A DNA stretch of 16,622 nt, taken from positions 1-16,622 of the forward strand of contig CADEFG010000028.1 of NCBI GenBank assembly GCA_902826505.1. The letters are read 5' to 3'. This stretch comes from an uncultured Acidobacteriota bacterium. Lineage in GTDB: Bacteria; Acidobacteriota; Blastocatellia; Pyrinomonadales; Pyrinomonadaceae. The position numbers and the translations under genes are program-made. Shown piece by piece: positions 1-6,521 of this stretch (positions are counted from its first letter, which is position 1; every line of letters starts with the position of its first letter). The notes beneath the pieces are model-generated. The model did not search any database. It saw nothing but the letters and a program-made list of their open reading frames with translations, and was not told where the DNA came from.

Positions 1-471
1 ATTCATCGCTTTGGCGAGCTCTTCGATGTTCGCAAAAACCGGCAGATCGCGTTGCTTCAAACGTTCGGTATCGGTTTCGCGATTATTCAAACCGGCAGAA
101 ACCGTTTTCCCGAGATAGCCGATTTCCTTTTCTTTGCCGCGACGCCAGTTTTCAGCTTTTTCCAGTCGTTCGCGCATCCGCCGTTCTTTTGTTTCCTTTT
201 GTTTCTGGCGCGATTCGGCAAGCCGTTTTTTGCGAAGTTCTTTGATCAAAGCCTGTTCGTCGTGGAGCTTGCGGTTTTCGGCGCGCAGCCGCCCGAGTTC
301 GCCGCGCAGTTCGGCGGCGCGGCGGATTTCTTCCGCCGGATCATTCGGCAAGGCGGGCGAATCTTTCCAAAATCCGAGCCGAATCATTTCCTCAAGCACA
401 AAAATATCGCGTCCGCCCTGCTGGCGAATCTGTTCGTAAAGCTCCTGACGTGTGCGCGGTTGTTCCGACAT
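1..471 (-). CDS. Retron-type reverse transcriptase, N-terminal part (cut by window edge)
   Basis: The minus frame is open from an ATG at 471-469 to base 1, giving 157 residues with no stop. Only the N-terminal extension is present. It has a short helical start (RTRQELYEQIRQQ), a long Arg/Glu/Lys-rich coiled-coil-like stretch (about 48-118), then EIGYLGKTVSAGLNN (116-130) and a segment ending NIEELAKAMN (148-157). The last part resembles, from memory, the region just before the RT core in Mx162-type myxobacterial retron RTs (LGxGV...AEALAKALGLS). The catalytic YADD-type core would lie beyond the window, so it is not seen. The RT would use the adjacent msr-msd RNAs as primer and template for msDNA. 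The leader from 472 to 532 carries a perfect palindrome (489-528). The retron-RT call rests on this N-terminus, the neighbouring ncRNAs and the accessory genes. Confidence 0.8.
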   Translation of the reverse strand, partial: MSEQPRTRQELYEQIRQQGGRDIFVLEEMIRLGFWKDSPALPNDPAEEIRRAAELRGELGRLRAENRKLHDEQALIKELRKKRLAESRQKQKETKERRMRERLEKAENWRRGKEKEIGYLGKTVSAGLNNRETDTERLKQRDLPVFANIEELAKAMN

Positions 472-488
472 AAATTTCAGATTTTAAA

Positions 489-528
489 TTTCAGATTCCA
501 GATTAAATTTGAAATCTGGAATCTGAAA
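489..528. repeat. 16-bp perfect palindrome in the RT leader
   Basis: TTTCAGATTCCAGATT (489-504) and its exact reverse complement (513-528) flank an 8-nt loop. A partial direct copy of the left arm (TTTCAGATTTTAAATTTCAG) precedes it. It lies between the second msr-msd unit and the RT start codon. There is no T-tract on either side. It could be an RNA hairpin in the RT leader or a dispersed AT-rich intergenic repeat. Confidence 0.6.
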
Positions 529-532
529 TCAT

Positions 533-778
533 TCGGCAAAGCCCGTTGAAGCAAAAGCGCGGTCTTCGTAAAATCAAAGGACTAGATTGTTCAACTCAAG
601 CGGAATTAAGCTACTGTGCGTAATTTTATTCTCGGAATACAAACCGAAATACGCACAGTAGCTTAATTCCGCAAAGTTAAGAACAAGCTAGTGATGCGTC
701 TGTAGTCTTCCAGCAAGGACGGCGATCACACCGCCCGGAATGCAAGTCTTACCCTTTTGCGTCAATTAACTTTGCCGA
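533..778 (-). ncRNA. Retron msr-msd RNA, copy B (proximal to RT)
   Basis: Read on the minus strand, the ends are complementary. The a1-like 5' end (778-754) pairs with the a2-like 3' end (557-533) over 25 nt with 20 matches; the blocks are TCGGCAAAG, TTGA and GCAAAAG. After a1 comes the msr half, with a GGGCGG/CCGUCC hairpin (about 717-736). The msd hairpin (672-600) has a perfect 23-bp stem (600-622 with 650-672) and an apical loop containing a CGG/CCG mini-hairpin. The 3' part keeps the block CTTCGTAAAATCAAAGG (plus strand, 564-580). The region from 562 to 749 aligns without gaps to copy A at an offset of 269 nt. The branch guanosine could not be assigned. It sits 61 bp upstream of the RT, the expected retron order. 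Confidence 0.82.
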
Positions 779-797
779 AATATCAAATAACGGTTTC

Positions 798-1048
798 GAC
801 ACGAAAAGTATTTTTTGAAAAATGCCGTTTGTCTTCGTAAAACCAAAGGAATGGATTGTTCAACTCAAGCGGAAACGATAACTAATTGCTAGTTATATTC
901 TCGGAATACAAACCGAAACAGCAATTAGTTGTCGTTTCCGCAAAGTTAAGAACAAGCCATTGATGCGTGGCTAATCTATCAGCAAGGACGGCGATTGCAC
1001 CGCCCGGAATGCAAGTATCAGGCAATTTCCCAAAAAACTTTTCGTGTC
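798..1048 (-). ncRNA. Retron msr-msd RNA, copy A (distal to RT)
   Basis: The ends pair as a1/a2. The 5' end (1048-1021) and 3' end (826-798) match over about 29 nt with one bulge and three mismatches, including 12 consecutive perfect pairs (GACACGAAAAGT, 798-809, with 1037-1048). The msr half carries the same GGGCGG/CCGUCC hairpin as copy B and an AGCCA/TGGCT hairpin (955-972). The msd hairpin (941-869) has a 22-bp stem with one mismatch. Beyond GCGGAA its stem sequence is unrelated to copy B's, but the apical-loop block 897-918 is identical. Its a1/a2 sequences also differ from copy B's, so each copy is self-contained. It begins 39 bp after the SWIM gene stop, so it could be made by read-through from the accessory genes or from a promoter inside the SWIM 3' end. 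Confidence 0.82.
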
Positions 1049-1062
1049 AAAGATCAAAAAAT

Positions 1063-1088
1063 AATTTCAAATTTCAAATTTCAAATTT
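1063..1088. repeat. Short 7-bp tandem repeat (AATTTCA)
   Basis: Three and a half copies of AATTTCA lie at the 3' end of the SWIM gene, and its stop codon (1087-1089) sits in the last partial unit. It is an AT-rich low-complexity spacer between that gene and the first msr-msd unit. Confidence 0.7.
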
Positions 1089-2724
1089 ACAAATTGCGAC
1101 CCGCCATTCGCAAAGCCAAAATATGTTCGCAAGGTCCCAAGAAAAGCTTGTTCACACTAAAAAAATGACAACTGCAATGCGCGTTAATGATTCGTCCGTC
1201 GCCATCGACTACAAATAACACCTCGATATTTTTCCCTTTGTCTTTGATGGTTCCGGCGAGTTCGGTCGCGCCGTCTTGTTTGGGTTTTCGACTTCTTACA
1301 AGGACGGCGTTTTCAGTCAAAAATCGCATTGCCGATTCTTCGCGCTCGTTGGCAAACCGAAGTTTTTCCAACGGTAAAGGTTCACGGCTTAATTCTCTGA
1401 CGCGGTAAACGCCTTTGTTCAAATCGTAGATTGCACGACCGGCTTGCGTGTAAGCCGAAAGCGCGCCGAGAACTTCTTTTTTATCGAGATTCAATTTTCG
1501 CGCCAGATTTTCGGGCGTTTCAAACCAATTTTCTTTCAAACCTTCAAAAACGGCTTGTTTTGTAAATTCGTCCGTCGCAAAACGCGGCGCGAGCAGATCG
1601 AAATTTCCCGCTTTCGACCAATCGTTCACCGTCCAGCCGGAAAGCCCGAGCGTAAAATTCAGATCGCCCAGATCCGCGATATAGAACGACGGCAAACCCG
1701 TTCCCAAAAGATGCACGGTAAATTTCTTTGCGACCGGAATGAGCCGTTCCAAAGTCAAAAGCCGGCGTCTGCCCCAAACGCGGATTTCGTGCGAATCCGC
1801 GCCTTCGTAACGCGAGCGCGGGCAAACGATTTCGAGGTTCCACGGCTCGAGAACGATTTTGACCGGTTCGCCCGGTTTCAAAATATAACGCATCGAACGC
1901 GGGCTGCTCCGTTCTTTTTTGCGGCGCAAAACAAAGCAAATATTGTGCACGTCCAAAGGATGCAGATCGAAACTCACCGTCGGCAGGCTCATCGCCGAAG
2001 AAACCTGCAGAAATCCGCGCACCCAACTGTCGGGCAGATCGATCTTGACTTCCTTGAACGCGTTTTCGTTCGTCGTCGCAAGCTCAAAACCGCTCGGGTC
2101 GATCTCGAATTTTGTCTGTTTATAAGTGCGGATTTTTTGAAATTCGTCGTAAAGCGCGGCGGAATAATCAATATTTGTCGTTCCGCATTGAAATTCGCGG
2201 ACATTTTCGAAGACCTCGTAATTTGCGCCCAACCGTCCGTAGCTCGATTCGTCTTCCGAAAAACATTCAAAGAAAACTTCGTCCGGATGCACGGTGATCA
2301 CCGGATCGAGAAGAAACCACAGATCGCGCTGTTTTCGATAAATATAGTCGAAATATTTCTGACGGGCGCGATAAAACGGCTGCCAGCGCGCCGAACTCCG
2401 GCTATTCAAATCGTTTAATTCGTCCTGTAAACTACGGACTCGTCCGGCAACTTCGCTTTTTCTTGAAGCAACTTCTTGCCAATCGATTTCTTCGCGCTGC
2501 GCCGCCCATTCTTTGTAAGCCGTTTTGTCTTTTGGTTTAAAGCGCAAATCCGAAACGACGATGTCGTGAAGTGCGGAAATCGCTTCGCGAAATTCGATCT
2601 TTTGGCGCAGTTCGGCAACAAAAAACGTCGGTTCGCGCGTGGCGTCGGGAACAAATGAAACGGCGGTCGAACTGCTCGAACTCGCGACGCTCGAACTTCC
2701 GCGATAAGCGTAATCAAACAACAT
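1087..2724 (-). CDS. Winged-helix SWIM zinc-finger protein (type XIII retron accessory, WH-SWIM)
   Basis: A 545-aa protein. The C-terminus has a complete SWIM zinc-finger signature: C517-x-C519, then C532-x-H534 (HCSCHF...GPCEH). SWIM fingers bind DNA or proteins. Just before it, residues about 398-450 (ENWFETPENLARKLNLDKK...) read as a winged-helix segment. The N-terminus is Ser-rich (10-19) and the middle (about 80-380) is a large domain I cannot name. The ATG at 2724 lies within the last codons of the HEAT gene (11-bp overlap, 2714-2724), showing translational coupling. The RNA genes and RT follow directly. From memory, ARM + WH-SWIM + RT is the type XIII retron set, and this protein is a candidate effector or regulator; its actual activity is not visible from sequence. 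Confidence 0.82.
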   Translation of the reverse strand: MLFDYAYRGSSSVASSSSSTAVSFVPDATREPTFFVAELRQKIEFREAISALHDIVVSDLRFKPKDKTAYKEWAAQREEIDWQEVASRKSEVAGRVRSLQDELNDLNSRSSARWQPFYRARQKYFDYIYRKQRDLWFLLDPVITVHPDEVFFECFSEDESSYGRLGANYEVFENVREFQCGTTNIDYSAALYDEFQKIRTYKQTKFEIDPSGFELATTNENAFKEVKIDLPDSWVRGFLQVSSAMSLPTVSFDLHPLDVHNICFVLRRKKERSSPRSMRYILKPGEPVKIVLEPWNLEIVCPRSRYEGADSHEIRVWGRRRLLTLERLIPVAKKFTVHLLGTGLPSFYIADLGDLNFTLGLSGWTVNDWSKAGNFDLLAPRFATDEFTKQAVFEGLKENWFETPENLARKLNLDKKEVLGALSAYTQAGRAIYDLNKGVYRVRELSREPLPLEKLRFANEREESAMRFLTENAVLVRSRKPKQDGATELAGTIKDKGKNIEVLFVVDGDGRIINAHCSCHFFSVNKLFLGPCEHILALRMAGRNL

Positions 2725-5224
2725 TCGCTCTGACCTCCGTTTGCTTAATTTTGACCGGCAATTCGATTTCGGGAAATGCGCGGCGGATCTTGAGCATCGT
2801 TTCGATCATCGCGGCTTTGTCGCCGATCGCGATCGTCGCCGCTTGCCGCGCTAAGATGCGCGCCGCGACGAGCGCCGCTTTTTCGCTTTTTAAGGCTTCG
2901 CGTTCCAAAAACTGCAAAACGCGGTCTTTCGAGGCACGCGCGCGATTCACCAGAGATAGTACGCGGACAAAATACGGCGCGAGTTTTTCTAACCTTTCGG
3001 GCGCATCCGCCGCAAAGGTTTCGAGATAACCGGTCGCAAAAAACTGCATCGCCGCCGACGGATGTTCGCTCAGCTTGATCAGATATTCGACGCCGTTTTC
3101 CGAACGGAAATAGTGCAGCAGGAGATCGCGCCCGAATTTTTGCGTTTCATCATTGACCGAATCGCAGATCGCCACCAAAATTTCGGGCGCTAATTCTTTT
3201 TCGGTCAAATACGTCCGAAAAAACGTGCGCCAAAACTCGCGTGAATCCGACCATTTCGCGTCCAAAGCGCGAATCAGCAGCGAAACTTCACCGCGCAGTT
3301 TTTCCACGATGTTTTCGGCGATCTGCCACGAAGATTGGCGGATTGAAAGGATTTCGTGGTTTGTAAAATCAATTATTTCTTCGATCGTAAATTCGTCGCG
3401 CCATTCGTCGCTTCGATCCTTGAAAACCAGACCGCCGATTTCGTTCGCGCCCGGCGATTCTGTTTTTATCAAAAGCTTCGCCGTTTCAAAATCGGCAAAA
3501 CGCGTCCAATCGGAAAGCGCGTGCAAAGTTTCCAAAAGGCGCGCGTGAACGCCTTCGGTCTTTTCCGTTTGAAGAAGTTCGATAAAAATCGCGGCGACCA
3601 GATTTTCCTTAAATTGCGGATATTTTTCCGCAAGCCTCGAAACAATCGGTCGAATCGCGTGGTGAACGTCCGCCAGTTCGTGCGTCAAAAACGAAAGAAT
3701 CGCGCTTTCCCGCCGCAGGAGATTTTCGTCCGGCAATTGCCCGAAAAGTTTGATGCCGAGCCCGCGAATTTGCTCAAACTTTGAATTTATCAGCGAATCG
3801 ATCAATTCGTTCGGCAGATTCTCGGCGCTTGTTTCGTGGTTGACCAGAATATTTCCGCCTAAAATTTGAACTTCGACCGTTGAATGCGAAAGCAGATCGT
3901 TGACGATTGCTAAATTTAAGGTGCGTAGTTCCTTGCCGAAACTAAGGAAAATCGCGCCGCTCAAATCGGCGGCGATTTCCTGCTTCGTTTCGTCAAACGC
4001 GAGCAAATTGGAAATTAAGAGCGCGATCAGGTTTTGCGCCTCCGCCTGGCTGTAATTCGTTGTTTGCAAAAGATTTGCGGCAAACCCGCGCGTGTCCTGA
4101 TGATTCGCCGTCAGAAGTTTGAGCATTGCCGAATCGTTTTTCGCAAAAAGTTCGCGGCTGGCTTCGATCCATCGAAAAGCTTGTGCGCGCGCTTCGCTGT
4201 TGTTGCAGATCGCGACCGCCACGGCTAATTCGATATTCGGATCGAGCGCATCAAAACGCGCAGCGGCAAGCTCGAAACCAAACTGATTCGTGATTTCATA
4301 CGGTCGGTTTAAAAGCATCAAAACTGCCTGAATATCAAGGTTTACGACAAATTCGCGGCAATTGCGCAAGGCTTTGACGGCAAATTCATGAACCGGCTGA
4401 CACTCGCTTTCCGAAAGCAGGTGAAGCAGACCGACCGGCTGCGCTTCCCAGAGTTTCGGAAACGCTTCTTCGCGAACGGTGGGCGGCGGATCGCCGGCTT
4501 TATAATTTCCCCTGATCCGAAAACCGCGCGAACCGGTTTTCTGCTCGTAGCGCGGACTGTTTTCGTAAAGTATGTGATTAAAAAGCAGATACGGCGAAAA
4601 TCTGTCCCAGTAAATATGAGTTATTTTCGGGTTTTGCCAATCCCAACGCCCCGTATGGTAATAATCGTAAATCGTTGAAGTACGCGTTTCGCGGGCGTCC
4701 GCGTCGGAAAAAGCGAGCAGCGCACCGGTCGCCATTTTGACAAAATCCGCGTCGCCGATTTCGCCCAAACGCCGCAGAGTGCGCCACGTCCGGCGGCGAA
4801 AATAATCCTTTGTGACGTCGCTGTAAGCGATTCGTGAATCTTCTTTGGCAAGCTCGGCGCTTTTTTTAACCGTCCGCCATTTTCCGTCCTCGTCCTGCAA
4901 ATACATTGAATCCCAATACGACGAAGCGGAAAATCCCGCGCTTTCCGTTTCGAAACGTTTGGCAATAATGCCGAAAACCTCTGCGTCGCGTCGATATTCA
5001 GACGCTTTAAAGATTTGACGCACAGCTTTGAAATATCGCGGTTTGAACGGGATTTCACGCAAAAGTTTGAGCAACGCGGGACGCGCCGCTTCATTATCGA
5101 TCTCGTAAATCTGACTTAAAATATTGAATGCGCCGCGCTTTTGGTTGGCGATTTCTTCGCGCAAAGCCGTTTCAAAACTGATCGACGCGCCGAGTTTGGC
5201 GAATTTTTGCAGGTTTTCCGGCAA
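2714..5224 (-). CDS. HEAT/ARM-repeat protein, C-terminal part of a split WGR-HEAT protein
   Basis: An 836-aa open frame, almost all helical repeats (for example residues 20-60 and 300-760), as in HEAT/armadillo scaffolds. No catalytic motif was recognised. The frame could start at a TTG (5224-5222), but no Shine-Dalgarno sequence precedes it and the next Met is about 107 residues in. Upstream, the same frame continues through five codons to a TAA (5242-5240) that ends the WGR ORF, so both ORFs are one frame broken by one stop. In the related proteins I recall, the WGR domain and these repeats are one polypeptide of roughly 1,000 residues. The protein probably scaffolds or senses within the retron complex (inference). 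Its 3' end overlaps the SWIM gene by 11 bp. Whether this part is translated, by read-through or reinitiation, cannot be told. Confidence 0.78.
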   Translation of the reverse strand: MPENLQKFAKLGASISFETALREEIANQKRGAFNILSQIYEIDNEAARPALLKLLREIPFKPRYFKAVRQIFKASEYRRDAEVFGIIAKRFETESAGFSASSYWDSMYLQDEDGKWRTVKKSAELAKEDSRIAYSDVTKDYFRRRTWRTLRRLGEIGDADFVKMATGALLAFSDADARETRTSTIYDYYHTGRWDWQNPKITHIYWDRFSPYLLFNHILYENSPRYEQKTGSRGFRIRGNYKAGDPPPTVREEAFPKLWEAQPVGLLHLLSESECQPVHEFAVKALRNCREFVVNLDIQAVLMLLNRPYEITNQFGFELAAARFDALDPNIELAVAVAICNNSEARAQAFRWIEASRELFAKNDSAMLKLLTANHQDTRGFAANLLQTTNYSQAEAQNLIALLISNLLAFDETKQEIAADLSGAIFLSFGKELRTLNLAIVNDLLSHSTVEVQILGGNILVNHETSAENLPNELIDSLINSKFEQIRGLGIKLFGQLPDENLLRRESAILSFLTHELADVHHAIRPIVSRLAEKYPQFKENLVAAIFIELLQTEKTEGVHARLLETLHALSDWTRFADFETAKLLIKTESPGANEIGGLVFKDRSDEWRDEFTIEEIIDFTNHEILSIRQSSWQIAENIVEKLRGEVSLLIRALDAKWSDSREFWRTFFRTYLTEKELAPEILVAICDSVNDETQKFGRDLLLHYFRSENGVEYLIKLSEHPSAAMQFFATGYLETFAADAPERLEKLAPYFVRVLSLVNRARASKDRVLQFLEREALKSEKAALVAARILARQAATIAIGDKAAMIETMLKIRRAFPEIELPVKIKQTEVRANVV

Positions 5225-5239
5225 TCCGGCGATCGATCT

Positions 5240-5848
5240 TTAGCGAAAATTGTTTCGCGTTGTTTCACCGCCGAGTTTAAAAAGCGCTTCACGGGCGATC
5301 CGGCGGACGAATTCCGCCTTATGATTCATCAATTTTTCGAGCGCCGGAATCATGCTCGCATCGCCGCAAAAACCCAAACTCCACGCGCAGCAATAATCAC
5401 GAAGTTCTTTTGCCGTGCCGATCAGCGCGGCGATTGGCGTCGCGGCTTCTTTGATCTTCAGTTCGCCGGCGCGCCAGATGATTCTTTCAATGCGCGGATT
5501 GCTTTTTGCTTTTTCGGCTTTGAGTTTGTCAAGAATCGCGTTTTTCCGCGCCTCTTCGTCAAAGCCTTGCGGAGCGATAACTGTTGTTTTTTCCGCAGTT
5601 TGATTGCTCGCGCTGGCGATGTGATAGCCTTTCCGAGTTTTTTCGTCAACGAGTTTTTGAAAGATTTTTTCGGCTTCCGCCAGCTCAACCGGATTGGTCG
5701 TTTTCGTGCCTTCCTTTAATTCCGTGCCGCGTCTGCCGTAACGAAAATTGACGAGATATTTTTCGCCCGCTTCGCACAGATCGACTTCGTAAACCTTGTC
5801 GGAGTTTGCTTCTTTGAAATGAAGTTTTGTCTGGCAGACTAGTTTCAT
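5240..5848 (-). CDS. WGR-domain protein with first HEAT repeats, N-terminal part of a split WGR-HEAT protein
   Basis: A 202-aa protein. Residues 1-75 are a WGR domain (KLVCQTKLHFKEANSDKVYE...), with the signature as FRYGRRG (35-41; Tyr replaces the usual Trp). WGR domains bind nucleic acid ends in PARP-type proteins. A charged linker follows, then HEAT-like helices (about 115-195: RIIWRAGELKIKEAATPIAALIG, LEKLMNHKAEFVRRIAREAL). It stops at TAA (5242-5240), after which the same frame runs on into the 836-aa HEAT ORF, so this is probably the front of one longer protein. It is the first gene of the retron operon, with ATG at 5848-5846 and only a weak RBS. It is divergent from the 142-aa gene at 5994. 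If the stop is real, this fragment alone may be non-functional. Confidence 0.78.
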   Translation of the reverse strand: MKLVCQTKLHFKEANSDKVYEVDLCEAGEKYLVNFRYGRRGTELKEGTKTTNPVELAEAEKIFQKLVDEKTRKGYHIASASNQTAEKTTVIAPQGFDEEARKNAILDKLKAEKAKSNPRIERIIWRAGELKIKEAATPIAALIGTAKELRDYCCAWSLGFCGDASMIPALEKLMNHKAEFVRRIAREALFKLGGETTRNNFR

Positions 5849-5875
5849 AAGCTATCTTTGTTTCACAGATGACAC

Positions 5876-5904
5876 ATTATTTCATAGATTGTTAATAAAA
5901 ACAA
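5876..5904 (-). promoter_or_regulatory. Possible promoter of the retron operon
   Basis: On the minus strand, TTGTTT (5904-5899) and AATAAT (5881-5876) are 17 bp apart, about 28 bp upstream of the WGR start codon. The match to a housekeeping sigma promoter is moderate and unsupported by other evidence. Confidence 0.35.
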
Positions 5905-5932
5905 GTTTCCAAAAAATTCTCGCAAAGCCCGG

Positions 5933-5961
5933 TTTAACAACCCGTGGTTTTGTTTTATAAT
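5933..5961 (+). promoter_or_regulatory. Likely promoter of the 142-aa gene
   Basis: TTTAAC (5933-5938) and a perfect TATAAT (5956-5961) are separated by 17 bp, 32 bp upstream of the ATG at 5994. The -10 is consensus and the -35 weak. Confidence 0.5.
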
Positions 5962-5993
5962 CTGGGCAGAAATTTATTTTAAGCCAAAATTTT

Positions 5994-6422
5994 ATGAGTA
6001 ATCAAACAACCGTTTCCGATATTTTTCGCCGCGCTTTAGAGATCAGAAAAGCCAATCCGAGCGCCGATTTTAAGAGCGTCAAATCGCAGATCGTCAGCGA
6101 ATTTTCGGGCAAACCGTTTCCGCTGCCGGCATTTTTGACGATTCCCGAATACGACAACATCGCGCCCGAGGAAGATTGGACTGCCGGTCTGCCGGTCGTT
6201 CTGCGCGGCATTCAAACCGAAGATTGGGCGGAGATCGCGCAGGGCATCATCATCAGTCTCGAACAGGTTGAAAATTACCCGAAGGAATCGGGACGCGAAG
6301 ATGCGCCGGAAAAAGAATGGCGCAACCGCGACAAAGGCATCGCCGAAGCCGAAAAGAAAAATCTCGATAAATGGATGCCCGACGAATTGATGAACATCGC
6401 GCGGAAAAACGTCGGTAAATAG
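5994..6422 (+). CDS. Unrecognised 142-aa protein
   Basis: I do not recognise a family. The protein is acidic and soluble-looking, with no signal peptide or membrane segment. It opens with a helical part (residues 5-40, DIFRRALEIRKANPSADFKS), has a Pro-rich stretch (FPLPAFLTIPEYDNI, about 42-56), a Trp-containing central part (EEDWTAGLPVVLRGIQTEDW), and ends in a Lys/Glu-rich helical tail. A good TATAAT promoter lies just upstream and codon use matches its neighbours, so it is probably a real gene. It is transcribed away from the retron operon and shares the 145-bp divergent promoter region with it. Whether it has any tie to the retron is unknown. A long hairpin follows it. Confidence 0.75.
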   Translation: MSNQTTVSDIFRRALEIRKANPSADFKSVKSQIVSEFSGKPFPLPAFLTIPEYDNIAPEEDWTAGLPVVLRGIQTEDWAEIAQGIIISLEQVENYPKESGREDAPEKEWRNRDKGIAEAEKKNLDKWMPDELMNIARKNVGK

Positions 6423-6434
6423 TTCACCGGAATT

Positions 6435-6502
6435 TTGCAGAAAATTACAGGAAGTTGCGGAAAGTTAAAAAACTTCCTGTAACTTCCTGTAACTTTCTGC
6501 AA
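6435..6502. repeat. Long 32-bp hairpin with 4-nt loop
   Basis: Arms 6435-6466 and 6471-6502 are complementary at 28 of 32 positions around an AAAA loop. The right arm is built from a 10-bp unit repeated as AACTTCCTGT, AACTTCCTGT, AACTTTCTGC. It lies between the 142-aa gene and the oxidoreductase gene, 19 bp before the latter's start. It may end the upstream transcript, but there is no clean T-tract. It may instead be a dispersed palindromic repeat. Confidence 0.65.
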
Positions 6503-6521
6503 ACTCCGCCAGCTTAAAATT

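Noticed and set aside
52..549. 165-aa plus-strand open frame at the left edge
   Set aside because: Antisense to the RT N-terminus and the palindrome. It is Phe-rich, low-complexity, and a by-product of Lys/Glu-rich coding on the other strand.
533..1048. CRISPR array or simple tandem duplication
   Set aside because: Only two units of 188 bases, with internal hairpins, paired ends and compensatory stem changes; this fits structured RNA genes, not repeats with spacers.
798..1048. Assignment of the msDNA branch guanosine
   Set aside because: The bases just after a1 differ between the two copies and no G aligns in both at the expected place, so a position would be a guess.
967..1218. 83-aa plus-strand open frame
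   Set aside because: Runs through the msr part of copy A and antisense to the SWIM finger; no RBS and no family features.
1444..2418. 324-aa plus-strand open frame
   Set aside because: Fully antisense to the SWIM-finger gene, with Arg/Phe-rich composition typical of a shadow frame.
5141..5719. 192-aa plus-strand open frame across the WGR/HEAT junction
   Set aside because: Antisense to both retron ORFs. The minus strand has a clear WGR domain and HEAT helices; this frame has none.
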